DNA from: Thinopyrum elongatum | Lineage: Eukaryota > Streptophyta > Magnoliopsida > Poales > Poaceae | Reading direction: 5' to 3' | Assembly: GCA_011799875.1 (NCBI GenBank) | Contig: CM022302.1 | Coordinates: 374,312,775 to 374,376,774 of the forward strand | Length of the DNA: 64,000 nucleotides | Shown: positions 45,388-56,049 of the stretch, one piece after another | Layout of the letters: every line of letters starts with the position of its first letter | Numbering within the stretch: position 1 is the stretch's first letter | Notes under the pieces: model-generated | The model's database searches: none | Told to the model about the DNA's origin: nothing | The model's input: the letters and a program-made list of their open reading frames with translations, nothing else | Program-made: the position numbers and the translations under genes

Positions 45388-46738
45388 TGATACGTCTCCA
45401 ACGTATCAATATTGCATGGTTTTGGTGCACTTTTATATTATTTTTATGGACTAACATATTAATCTAGTATCCAGTGTCACTTCCTATTTTTTGCATGTTT
45501 TTTGTTCGCAAAAAAACCATACCTACAAAAGTCCAAACGTGATAAAAATTGACGATGATTTTTATGGAAGAGGTGAGACCTAGAAAGTTTTGGGAGGCAG
45601 TCGGAAGGTGCCTGGGGGGCACAAGCTTAGGGGGCGTGCCCCCTAGTGTGCGTGGTGAGCTTGTGGGGCCCTCCAGCAGTCCTTCAGTGTGAATCCAACG
45701 CAGGAAAATCCTGTAAATACACCTGATAAGAACTTTTACTCCGCCGCCACAAGCCTCTATCCCGAAGCGATCTCATCTGAGGCCTTTTTCGGCACCCTGA
45801 CGGAGGGGAAGCCATCACGGAGGCCATCTTCATCATCTTTGCTGCCTCCATGGTGATGTGCGAGTAGTTCATCCTCGGGACTGAGGGTTTTGTACCAGTA
45901 GATATGTGTTTGATCTCTCTCTCTCATCTCTCTCTCTCTCTCTCTCTCTCTCGTATTCTTGATTTGGCACGATCTTGACGTATCATGAGCTTTATCAACA
46001 TAGTTGGATCACATGAAGTTCACCTCCCTCTCTTATTTTCGTGGTGAATTGAGTCTTTTAGTTTCTTTATGTTAGATTGAATATTTTGGATTTGAGATCA
46101 CTTGATGCATGTCTTAGTCGTGGATACCCGTGGTGACATTGGGGTATCTAGGTGACATTAGAGTTGAATGATGCGTACCAAATGGTGTTGTCGTATTACA
46201 ATCTCTAGAACTATTCGTGACACTTTGGGGTGGTTCATAAGATTGATTGGAAACACACCTTTGAGGTGGTTTACTACCTACACGATTTCATCCTACTTTT
46301 ACTGATAGGCATAGAGACTTTTGTGTGATTGTTTGTTGCACCTTGAGGGATTATCATGTGATTTCATTATGTTAATATTGTTGAGAGATTGCACTAACGG
46401 AAGTATGAATCCTATGCCTTATTTCTAAGCACAGAGACAACGTTTTTCTCGCTTTTTCCTACATGCTACCTTGCTGTTTTTAATACTTTAGATTATAAAA
46501 ACATATTTCTACCATCCATATTACACATCTATCTATGACCAGCTCTTCACCGAACCAGTGCACCCATACAACTGACAATTGTATTGGGTGTGTTGGGGAT
46601 ATAATATATTACTTGATTTGATTGCAGGGTTGTGAGAGAACCATCTTCATCCTACACCTCCCATGGATTGATAAATCTTAGGTCATCCACTTGAGGGAAA
46701 TTTATTGTTGTCCTATAAAACTCTAAGTAACTAGAAGT
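45388..46738 (+). repeat. Diverged TGATACGTCTCC-type gypsy LTR, solo
   Basis: It begins TGATACGTCTCCAACGTATC and keeps the LTR landmarks of W1/W2/W4 (GGACTAACATATTAATCTAG, TTTTTCGGCACCCTG, TTGAGGGAAATT) but is much diverged. No internal region follows, so it is a solo LTR or remnant. The right end is uncertain by tens of bases. AAAGA stands at 45383-45387 and again at 46749-46753, a possible but unconvincing target duplication. Confidence 0.6.
45914..45952. repeat. (TC)n microsatellite
   Basis: A near-perfect TC dinucleotide run within the diverged LTR, at the spot where the other LTRs have CTTCTCTCTCTTTGA. Confidence 0.85.
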
Positions 46739-47212
46739 GTTTGAGTATAAAGATAAAGATAAAGCGTTAGCAACGTTTGAGTATTTGAAACACCACTAGA
46801 TAGGTAGTTAATATGCGTACGAACTAGCAGTGTCTGAGCGACGGGAACACTGCAAACGTAAGTGATGGTTTTTATACCACACACCAGCCTCGTGTGCAAC
46901 TAGCAAATGGGGCTAAGGATGTTGAACTGTAGCGTGCATGGTCCGTGCGAACGTTGCTAACTGTTCAACATTTGATTTTTAAAAAATTTAAATGCAATCT
47001 AATTTTTTTGTAACTTGGTCAGCTACTTTTATATCACCACTTGAATCAGTGGTTAAAATTATAAAGTGTTAACCAAAAGTTTAATATATATTCCTTCCAA
47101 ACCAAAGGAAGTATCACCAAGGATAATCTGAAGAGTCCTGGATAGCGTGCCTGCTTTAAGAGAGAGATGGTAGTGTTGTCGTATATTTCACTTGAAAAGT
47201 TTGTCGGCATAT
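46739..47212. mobile_element. Possible CACTA-like DNA transposon remnant, left part
   Basis: It contains scattered copies of a subterminal-type motif (AACTAGCAGTGT, AACTAGCAAATG, GTTGCTAACTGTT), like those of Triticeae CACTA ends. No terminal inverted repeat pair was found. No gene supported. Confidence 0.3.
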
Positions 47213-48621
47213 TGCTGAAAGCGCAGGTTTACTCCCAAAGGGGGGGGGGGTGAATGGGAGATCTTTAGAAATTCATCAAACTCTGAGGAATTTGACGAAG
47301 ATTAGAGTGAAGAAATAGAAACACGAGGGAACTAAGTCATCGCAGAAACAGAAAGCATGCATACAAGATACATACATGTGAAGAACATGTAATCATACAA
47401 GCATACAAGCATGCGGAAGATGAACTGAAGAAATGAAAAACAGAATAATAAAAGTCTTTAGTTCAAATTCTTCAAAAAGTAGATCATAAATTCTTCAGCA
47501 GCGGAATAACGTGAAGGTAAAGGGTGAGGAATTTGAAACCAGGTAGGCTCGGTGAAGACATTGGAATTTGGTAGACTAGTTTCAGCAGCTGTATCAACTG
47601 TACGTCTGGTTGAGGCAGTTGAGTAGAACTCAGAATACACATAGTCTTGACCTTATTCCTCTTGAGCCAAGGTCACTTAGACTTCACCCAATCACTCATG
47701 GTAAGTCTTCAAGGTAGACTTCCAAAACCTTCACAGGTTTGTTCACTGGCACACCACAATTACTCTTGGGTGCTCTGAACTTGACGCCTAATTGTCTAGA
47801 AGAGCGACAGTCTTCATAGTTAATAGGCATCGGATCACACAGATTAATCTCTTCAGTGATGCTCAATCACTTTGGCTCTGGTTGGGTTTTTCCTCACTTG
47901 GGTTTCTCTCAAAGTCGTTAGAGGAAGGGTTGATCTCAAATGACAAGTGTCAAGTTCTCTCTAGAGCAGCCAACCAACAAGTGGTTGTAGGGGGTGGCTA
48001 TTTATAGCTAGGAGGCAACCCGACATGAAATGTCATAAATGCCCCTGCGGATATGACCGTTGTCAAGAAAAGGATCCACTCGACAGCTAGCACGTGGCGC
48101 AACAACGGTAGGAGAATTGAACTCTCAATTTCATCGGGGAACTCAATTTCCTCATGATTGGCAGATCGTACTAGCAAAATCCTAACTTCCTCGGCTTGAC
48201 CAAATTCATCAGCGGTCAGATGAACTGCGTCACTGTCGCTAGCAAATTCGCCAGTTGTTCCGAAGGTTTTCAAAGGCTTCACTCAAAGCAGCTTGTGTAT
48301 TTATAGGTTTGAGCATCACTTTGGAAATGTGAAATATGTTTCACCTAGACCCCCTTTAATAGTACATTTTTTCCTATGACTCAAATAAGAAGAAATAAAC
48401 TAGGAAAAACAAGTCTTTAAGCTTCAAAGTCTTTGCATAAATTTCTTCAAAGGTCGTACCAATTTCTTCACAGAAATACAATTTTTAGGGATCATCTTCC
48501 ATCGGTTAAACCAAATCTTCAGGGACTATAACTCATGTGTACACTCACAAACACATTAGTCCCTTAATCTATTTATCTTCAATACTCCAAAATCACTAAG
48601 GGGGCACTTGATGCACTTACA
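47213..48621 (-). repeat. Solo LTR, reverse copy of a copia-like family (about 1.4 kb)
   Basis: It begins TGCTGAAAGCGC and ends GCACTTACA on the plus strand, with TG/CA ends. CATAT stands at 47208-47212 and 48622-48626. On the minus strand it starts TGTAAGTGCATCAAGTGCCC, the same start as the forward LTR at 49582, and the two align as reverse complements (for example the CAACTGTACGTCTGGTTG region). A TATA is on the minus strand near 48000. The left boundary could be 3 bp further in. Confidence 0.8.
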
Positions 48622-49441
48622 CATATCATTGCACCATTTTATAGTTACATATAAACTTATGGATTCATTGACTTTTGTTTGAATTTTTCTATGGGATTTA
48701 ATATAAAAAACAAGTTAGCAGCGTGCACTTGTGAATACATGCTGCTAGCTTGAATAACAAAGGCGTGCCGTCCTACAGGAAACATTGTTTGTCGTATTCA
48801 TGCATTTTATTATTTTAAGCACAACTATCGGTGTTTTGTATTCCAAATTTTATGAACTAAGTTTTTATGAGACATTTCAAACACTACGACATTTTTTGTA
48901 TTTTTAAGAAAATGTAAATGGACAGGGTCTAAAAAATGATACGTCCCATGTTTAATTAAAATGTGCAGACAAAAAGTAGAAAGAGAGGTGGAAGGAGAAG
49001 AGGGGGTGGTCAATTATTGGGTGCAACAATGAGCAATGTTTCCAAGGATCAAAACGCTACTGCATTGTACAAGTTAGCAGCGTCCATGAGAGTGAAACGC
49101 CACTAGTTTTTAAGACCCACATACCCGCCAATACACAGGGTGTCAGATATCACAGTAGCAATGTGCCCGTCATGCCTACACGCTGCTACAGAACGTGACA
49201 CTGGCAGCGTTCGCTGAATTCGCACACTGTCAGCTATTTATGGCATACCTTCTACCTTCATGTACCTAACTAGCAATGTTTCACATCCATGAGTGCCGCT
49301 AAATCTGACACTATTGCAGCGCTCAACATTTTGCGGGATGCTGCTTGTAGTTAGGCAAGTTAGCAACAACGTCCATATACATGAGGACACTGGTAATAGT
49401 AAAATCCTATAAGGGGTTTCCCTACTAATGAGAATGAATAG
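48622..49441. mobile_element. Possible CACTA-like remnant, right part
   Basis: TTAGCAGCGT-type motifs recur in both orientations (48715, 48750, 49073, 49110, 49190, 49215, 49270, 49330), typical of the subterminal arrays to which CACTA transposases bind. No transposase or terminal repeat was identified. No gene supported. Confidence 0.35.
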
Positions 49442-51144
49442 AAGAAGGTGAGATCAGAGGCTATGCAAGAGAGCAAACGATGCCAACAGGACACTGAGGA
49501 GAAGAGACTCAAACTCAAGTCAGATATGGAGCGGTGTAGGCTCCTAATTAAGGTGGATCGAGTGAGAGATGCTCGCCAGCATGTAAGTGCATCTAGTGCC
49601 CCTTAGTGATTTTGGTGTATTGAAGACTTATAGGTTAAGGGACTAATGTGTTTGTGAGTGTACACAAGTCTAATAAGTCTCTGAGGAGTTTGATATTTCC
49701 GAAGAAAGTCGACCCCTAAAAATGAATGTCTTCATCTGAAGACTTTGGTTTTCTTGAAGACTTTGAAAATGAGGAAATTGGTGTGACCTTGAAGATATTG
49801 ATATTGATGCGAGGATTATGAAGCTTGAAGACTTTTGTTTTCATAGTTTCTTTCTCCTTTCTTGAGTCATAGGAAACACCGTACTGTTAAAGGGGTCGAG
49901 GTAAAACTAAGGAAGAATTTCCAAGTGATGCTCATCTCAAAGACTACACATACCCAATCCTTCGAGTGAAGCCATTGGAAATCTCATACAGTTCAGTCAA
50001 TTTCTTCAGTGACAGAGACGAAGATCTTCTGGTCTCTAATGAATATGTTCTGACTGAGGAGTTAGGAATTCGCCAGTGCGGATTGCCTACAAATGAGGAA
50101 CATGATAGCCCTGAGGAATTTGAGAGCTCAAATTTCCGACCATTGCTGTGCTACGCGCCAGCTGTCCCAAATATCTTATCCACCTAACGGTCATATCATT
50201 AGGGGCATTTATGTCTTATCATGTTGGGCTGCTCCCCGGCTATAAATAGCCGCCCCCCTCGACCACTAGCTGGTTGGCTGCTCTGAGAGATAGATTGACA
50301 CTTGTCATTTAGAGCATCCCATCCTCCAAGGTCTTTGAGAGAAAATCATCATTGAGGAAAAACCCAAAACCCCAACACCTAAAACCCAAAGTGATTGAGC
50401 ATCACTGAAGAGATTGTTCCTGTGTGGAACCGACGCTTGTTACCTTTGAAGATTGTGCATCTTCGAGACGGTTAGGCGTCAAGGTCTAGAGCATCCAAGA
50501 GGAATTATGGATCACCAGGTGACCTAGTCTGTGAAGGTTCGGAAGTCACCTTGAAGACTTACCACGAGTGATTGGGCGAGGTCTGTGTGACCTTAGCTCA
50601 AGGATAATATGGTAAGGACTGTGTCCTAGGACTGTGTGTCGTTTGGTTTAAATACCAAGCCGCTCCAACCAGACGTACAACTGTCACAGCAGTTGGAACT
50701 GGTCTACCAAACCACTGTCTTCACCAAGCTACTGGTTCTATTTCCTCAACCCTTTCATTTCTTCGCTTACTTGTTGTTGAACTTGATCGTTACTGTTTGA
50801 AGACTTTGACTGAAGACTTTCTCAATTTCTTCAACCCAAATTCTTCAGTCATCTTGTCTTCTGCCTGCTTATCCTGTTTACACGCTATCTGTGCTCTGTG
50901 TATGTTTCATTTCATCATGATGACTATGCTACTGTCTTGTTACGCATGCACCTGAGTACTTTGTTCTACTGCTTGTATTTCGTCACTTAGCAAATTCCTC
51001 AAGTAGTATTTCCTTAGTGACAAATTTGTAAAAATCGCCTATTCACCCCCCTCTAGTCGATATAACGCACTTTTACAGCACGACCAGAATCATTTCATCA
51101 TGATGGATCTGAGTACAATGACTCGAGAGGCTCAAGTATTTTAG
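49442..51144 (+). pseudogene. Gene fragment resembling the NAM-associated/Harbinger-ORF1 C-terminus, split by a solo LTR
   Basis: An open frame (49442-49579) rich in Lys, Glu and Arg (EEKRLKLKSDMERCRLL) is interrupted by the LTR at 49582-51075 and resumes at 51076 (HDQNHFIMMDLSTMTREAQVF), ending in TAG at 51142-51144. Joining across the duplication CAGCA keeps the frame. The basic helix followed by a 'MDLSTM' motif resembles the C-terminal region of plant proteins related to Harbinger-transposon ORF1. This is a weak, motif-level judgement. It is a fragment: no DNA-binding domain is present upstream. Confidence 0.4.
49582..51075 (+). repeat. Solo LTR, forward copy of the same family (about 1.5 kb)
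   Basis: It begins TGTAAGTGCATC and ends CGCACTTTTA, where CA is apparently mutated to TA. CAGCA stands on both sides (49577-49581, 51076-51080). A TATA (CTATAAATAG) is near 50240. No primer site or internal region is present, so unequal recombination between two LTRs is the likely origin. Confidence 0.8.
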
Positions 51145-51163
51145 GAGCAGACTACGGATGTAA

Positions 51164-52571
51164 GAGCATCTACATCCATGCGCCCCAAACGCATCTCAAA
51201 TGCTCGGGCGGACGGACCGGTCAGAAAAAATCGACCCTCCTGGGCGCCTCAGACTGGCCTCAAATGCCGAGGCTATCTGGCGCCCCTCCTATCCAACCCA
51301 AATCTAGGGCAGATATGGGGTAGCCAGGGTACGCTCGGGCGCGTCCACCTGCCAGGCCCGGCCCACCACCAACCCCACAGTTATCCCACAAAATCCCCAA
51401 TCCGGCTTCCAGCTCCGAACCCTAGCTCACTCCACTCGCTGTCTTCTCCTCTCCCCTCCCCCATTCCAATCCAATGCAGCGCAATGTCATGCTCCGTCAG
51501 CCACTCCGGCTCCGATCTCGACTTTGACGAGGAGCTGGCCCTCCGCATTGCCTTGGAGCGGTACAAGGTGGAGACAGGGGCAGGTCCAGATCTGCAGCAT
51601 CGTCACAGCTCCCGCGCCGGTGTAGCGCGGATGCCGAAGCAGGACCCTCCCAGCCCGTACTCAGCTTCAGCAGGACAACGCCATCCGCACCGCCCCCGCG
51701 CCGCCCCCTTCCCCCGTCGGCCGCTCCTTTTCGCGGGCAGCGGTGGGTGCTAGTGCCCATGCCACCGGCCCACACGCGCACTCCGGAATCAGAGGTGCGC
51801 GTAGAGGCAGTGGGCAAGAGAGAGGGATGCGGCGGAGCGGTCCATGCGCCGTCGCCACAGGATGCCGATGAAGACTGATGAGGACAAGTGGCTCCTTGCA
51901 TGGGTACTGCCGGTCGCTCACGTCGATGAAGACGGACGCTCGCCACCTCAGGCAGAAAAAACACAAAAGTGCTTCGGCTAGCCATAGAACAGTCGGAGCG
52001 GGAGGCGAAGGAGGCAGCAGCGGAGGCGGCTCGGCTCGCTAAGCTGAAGCAGTAGCAGGACAAGGCCATCCGTCAGATGAAGGGGTTGATCGTCCTATCC
52101 TCCTCCGACACCGACGAAGGCGACGAGGATGACAGCTTCACCTCCGACAACAAGGACCAAGATCCTCCAGCAGTCACGGACACCTACAGCTGCACCAGCG
52201 ACCGAAAGGGCAAAGGCACGACGCGGAAGTGGTGATCCCTCTCCTCCTCATGTTTAGATCATTTTAAGGTGTTAATGTTTAAGAACTTGTCCGGCACAAA
52301 CTCGGATGATCATTTTGATGATGTCAAGCTTGTTTAATGCCCATTTGCAACTGATTTTATTTTTTGTTTGCAGCCATATGTGTTACCCATCGTTTGATCA
52401 TGTAGAGGAGCTCATGTTGCATGTGTAGTATGGATATAAGGTGTCGGATATGAGATACATGGATGTGGAGAGGAAAATATGAGGCGTGCCCGATCAGTGC
52501 CCGCGGATGCGCCCGGGCGCGTCCTTGGGCATTTGAGGGGCCGAATTAGCCCATCGCGATTGTAGATGCTC
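51164..52571. mobile_element. Harbinger-like non-autonomous DNA element carrying gene sequence
   Basis: Terminal inverted repeats GAGCATCTACA (51164-51174) and TGTAGATGCTC (52561-52571) are perfect over 11 bp and are flanked by TAA on both sides (51161-51163, 52572-52574). TAA/TTA duplications and a GAGCATCT-type end fit PIF/Harbinger MITEs and relatives in grasses. The 1.4-kb interior is GC-rich and coding-like, unlike a plain MITE. No transposase seen. Confidence 0.65.
51484..52235 (+). pseudogene. Captured gene-like sequence inside the Harbinger-like element
   Basis: From ATG at 51484 the reading MSCSVSHSGSDLDFDEEL is followed by ALRIALERYKVETG; the frame ends at 51753. A second coding-like stretch in another frame (about 51960-52235) reads LRLAIEQSEREAKEAAAEAARLAKL, a TAG, then Asp/Ser-rich sequence (LIVLSSSDTDEGDEDD) and ends in TGA at 52233. 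The organisation (short acidic start, Ala/Glu-rich helix, acidic tail) resembles uncharacterised proteins common in Triticeae repeats. It could be the element's own ORF1 remnant or a captured host gene. It is broken by at least one frame change and one stop. Confidence 0.45.
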
Positions 52572-52574
52572 TAA

Positions 52575-52744
52575 TCATACGTTCGTGGAATCTCGAAGAA
52601 GAGTACCACACACACAACGAAGGAGGAGGAGCCAGAGCACACACTGACACAGGGGCTGGTGCACACAACAATGTGGTGTGATTTCGGCATCTCAAGAATT
52701 AACACTTTTGTTGATGCACCTTGTCAAAAAATATATGGCCTTGA
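52575..52744. other. Spacer between Harbinger-like element and LINE 2
   Basis: About 170 bp; nothing recognised. Confidence 0.4.
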
Positions 52745-54989
52745 TTGATTGTATCAAACCTTTAGTTTTTTTAAGTTCACACCCCCACTTTTTAAAACTA
52801 AATTAGGAATTTTATCTGATACAACGCTAAGAATACAATCAGGGGGAACTGAGTCCCAAAACATGGAAGCTCTACTGCTTATTCCTAAGCACAACAGCAA
52901 ATGGGTACCACCATTTGTTGTCCTATGGACCCAGGTGACCTTGAACTCACTCAAAGTTCTGATCATGGCCTTTACCTCCTCCACCACTTGTCCCACAGAT
53001 GATAAGTTCCGACCCTGATCATTAAGCATCCCAACTACCACCTGACAGTCTGTTTTGAGGTGCAGCCTCTGTACATCCCTATGAACAGCCATCTAAACCT
53101 CTCTCCTACACGCGAGAAGCTCTGCAACCTTCGGCTTCGAGATGTGCGGGAAGAAGTCTGATGCTGCACCTCTGAACGCACCATTTTCATCTCTGAATAT
53201 CATGCCCCCGCTGCCTCCCAGACCTGGCCGAACCATAGCTCCATCGACATTAGCCTTTAGTCAACCTTGCTCAGGTGGCTTCCATCTTTCATGTTGGTGG
53301 CTTCTCACTCTTGTAGCCTCAACACCATGGACTCTCTGCCATTCTTCCATATATGCAGCCACACCTCTCGCAATCTGCTCTAGATCCTCGATCATCTTGC
53401 CATCGCGTGCGTCGTTCCTAGCTAGCCACAATGCGTAGAGGCCCTGAATCAGCATGGCCTTCTCATCATCCGTCGCCTCTGTCAACCATTGCAGCATCCA
53501 TGGCGTGAGTGAGCTCTGGGTGCTCATCAATATAGGTGGGATCGCCACCCTTGCTCCCCATGCCCAACTCCTTCCGAAAAATTGCCGAGTGATGGCAAGA
53601 CCAAGCCAATGATACATTGTCTCTTCTCTCCCACAAGCTGTGTAGAAAATGCCTTCCTTGATGTGTCGATAGAGAAGTTCAGAGCCCACCACCAATCCAT
53701 TCTTAATCAATCAACATGCATGAATTAATGCTTTGCCGGGGGCATTGGCTCCCCACAGCGCAAGCCAACCCTGATGAGTCGCCACTGATGACGAAGAGCA
53801 TGGCTATCCTGCTCTTGCCCTTTTCTTCTCCATACATAGATGATAGGCATATTTGACTGTAAATTGTCCACTCTTAATAAAATTCCATGCAAGGAAATCT
53901 TCAGATCCCTGTCCACCCACACAAATTTGGAGAATATCCTGTATATTGTCTAGTGTAAACATGACCTCCAGCTTGGCCTGATCCCATGTGTCACCTACTT
54001 CATTGAGCAGATCACACACGCGCGTCATTCCCTGCACATATACCTGGCCCAGTGATCGTAGGCTTCCTTTGCGCGGTATCCAGCTGTCATGATGGATACG
54101 AATGTTTGTGCCATCACCCACTCTCCAAATCAGTCCATCAAGTAACAAGTACCAGCCATACAGGATGCTTTGGAAAGTGTATGAGCCACCGCTCGGACAT
54201 GTTGCACTGAGAATGGATCCATTCGTGAAATACCTAGGCTTTAGAACTCGAGCACAAAGAGAGGAAGGGACTTGCAAAATCCTCCATGCTTTCTTTGCTA
54301 GTAATGCTTGATTGAAAGCCTCCATATCACAGAAACCCATTCCTCCATCCTGTTTACTTATGCACATTTTCTTCCATGCTATCCAATGCACCTTTTTTTT
54401 CACCATTTGCTTCACCCCACCAAAAGTTTTAAGGGATAGATGTCAGGTTCCCGCACAATTTCTTGGTGAGTTGGAAGCAGCACATGGTAAAACTTGGGAT
54501 AGATTGGAGCATGGACTTGACCAGCACCTCACAAGCCTTCTTAGACAAACCTTGCCCTTTCCATCCAGTGACCTTCCCTTTAGCACTTTCTCGAGAATAT
54601 TTAAAAGTTCCTTCTTTGGATCTCCCCACTACCATTGGTAGACCCAAGTATTTTTTGCTCAACGCTTTGGACTGGATCCCAATGACCTCCTTGAGATGCT
54701 CCTTGTTCTCCTCTGTACTACCCTTCCCAAAGAAAATAGATGATTTTTGCATATTAACTTTTTGTCCAGAGGTCACTTCATAATCATGCAAGATGGTTTT
54801 GAGAGCTTCTAGATTGCTTTCGGAGCCCTCAAGAAACACAATGCTATAATCCACAAAGAGAAGGTGGGTTACCGTGAGGCCAGTGCTCCCAAACGATACC
54901 CCCTTAATGTCACCAACCCGCTGCGCATTTTTTAGTAACGCTGAGAAGCCCTCCACCCAAAACAAAAATAAGTACAGTGACAAGGGGTC
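52745..54989 (-). mobile_element. LINE fragment 2 with RT, zinc-binding and RNase H regions, broken
   Basis: On the minus strand the order is: RT palm (LSLYLFLFWVEGFSALL, LLFVDYSIVF where FADD is usual, GQKVNMQKSSIFFG, YLGLPMVVGRSK) 54983-54600; thumb and connection (AWKKMCISKQDGGMGF, FNQALLAKKAWRIL, WRVGDGTNIRIHHDSWIP) 54400-54040; zinc-binding reverse-transcriptase region (near 53900-53620); then an RNase H-like C-terminus (HLKTDCQVVVGMLND, TWVHRTTNGGTHLL) 53090-52800. The second Asp of the catalytic pair is Tyr, so RT would be inactive even without the stops. It is cut at about 54989 by T5. A run of seven T near 52767 may be its poly(A) end. The 5' half with endonuclease is missing. Confidence 0.85.
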
Positions 54990-55581
54990 ACTATCGGGGT
55001 TACGATCCTGACAATGAGTACTAGGGGTACGAAAGAGGGGCAGAGCCTAGCTACGGCGCAGGTGTAACACTCGGTGTTTAGCGAGTTCAGGCCCCTCTCG
55101 GTGGAGGTAATAGCCCTACTTCTCGTGCCCTAAGGCTTGGTTTTTCTTGATTGATATGATTACAGAGATTGCTTAACCCTCACTAAGGAGGAGGAGTGCA
55201 GCTTATATAGAGTGCATCGCAGCTCCAACATTCCCACGTCGCCAGGGCACTTAATGCACATAACTACGGCAGTTATAGATATAAAGTGTGACGACTACAC
55301 CAGTTATAGGTAACGGCAGCCATGACTACATTTTCAGGGTGACTTAGGATTCCTCGACCGTTGCAGCTCCCACGTCGCCTCTTCACCTCCCTTGTCCGAG
55401 TGATGGTGGTCATGCTGACTGAAGAATGGTCACCGAGTACTACCAAGGTGTCCGAGTGGACTCCCTGATATGCGCATCCGATTGCTAATATGGTCCAGGG
55501 ACCTACCAATGATGGTGTGGAGCCCTAGGTGGGCCCCATATGATGGGTTCTTGACCCTACCGGTAGTAGGTGACCTCATCA
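54986..55581 (-). repeat. T5 3' LTR (about 595 bp)
   Basis: On the minus strand it starts TGATGAGGTCACC at 55581. The other end is near GGTCACTATCGGGG (54986), where TG is not preserved, so the boundary is uncertain by a few bases. A TATA-like TTATATAG is near 55204. Confidence 0.65.
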
Positions 55582-55596
55582 TTAGCCCCCAAATCA
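55582..55596 (-). other. T5 polypurine tract
   Basis: TGATTTGGGGGCTAA on the minus strand directly before the LTR. Confidence 0.7.
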
Positions 55597-56049
55597 TATG
55601 AGGTTTCGTAGGGCACGTGAACCGAGCCTTCGGTTAAGTCCGAGTACTTCGGGATGTTTTCGAGTCGTGGTTCATTGCTCCTTAGAAGAAAATACAGCGG
55701 ATTCTAGACTATAAGTTTTCTCGGATGACCGAGTATCATTGATCCCTGAGAAAAATTTGGTGGCATTCATTCGACTCTCGGAGGAGATAGACTTCCGGCC
55801 CGAGTGAGGGCATGCCATTATAACCCAAGTGGCGACGCCGGTGCGTGGTCTGACTCTCCAGAGAGACGCCACTCCTTATCCCCGAGGAACACCACCGCGG
55901 GCCATCTATGGGTCTAGATTTATGAGTCATGCACCTTGGAGCCTAATGAAAGGGTGAAGTCAACCCACGGAGGGGCGTCAAGCTCGTCTCATAGCAATCC
56001 TGAAGAGGACTTCAGTCGGGTGTTTAACGTGGCCGAGTGCACGGGTCCC
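55597..56049 (-). other. T5 3' non-coding region
   Basis: No gene seen. The motif CCGAGT recurs (55645, 55728, 55800, 56033), a compositional feature of this family's untranslated region. Confidence 0.5.

Larger units (their letters stand above)
54986..56049 (-). mobile_element. T5: second Tat-type gypsy element, 3' LTR and adjoining region
   Basis: A reverse LTR is followed on the right by a polypurine tract and 3' non-coding sequence, then split by W4 at 56050. It resumes at 63150 with an opposite-strand gene like that of T3. Target duplication of W4 inside it: GTCCC (56045-56049) and GTTCC (63150-63154), one mismatch. Pol should lie beyond the window. Confidence 0.72.

Noticed and set aside
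45388..46753. AAAGA target duplication for the diverged LTR
   Set aside because: The right copy would force an LTR ending in TAT, and the local sequence is a repeated AAAGAT run in which AAAGA occurs by chance.
46739..49441. Complete CACTA element with terminal repeats
   Set aside because: Subterminal-type motifs are present, but I could not pair CACTA/TAGTG ends or find a 3-bp duplication or a transposase.
51497..52069. 190-codon minus-strand ORF in the Harbinger-like element
   Set aside because: It is the complement of the plus-strand coding-like sequence, which has better composition and a plausible start.
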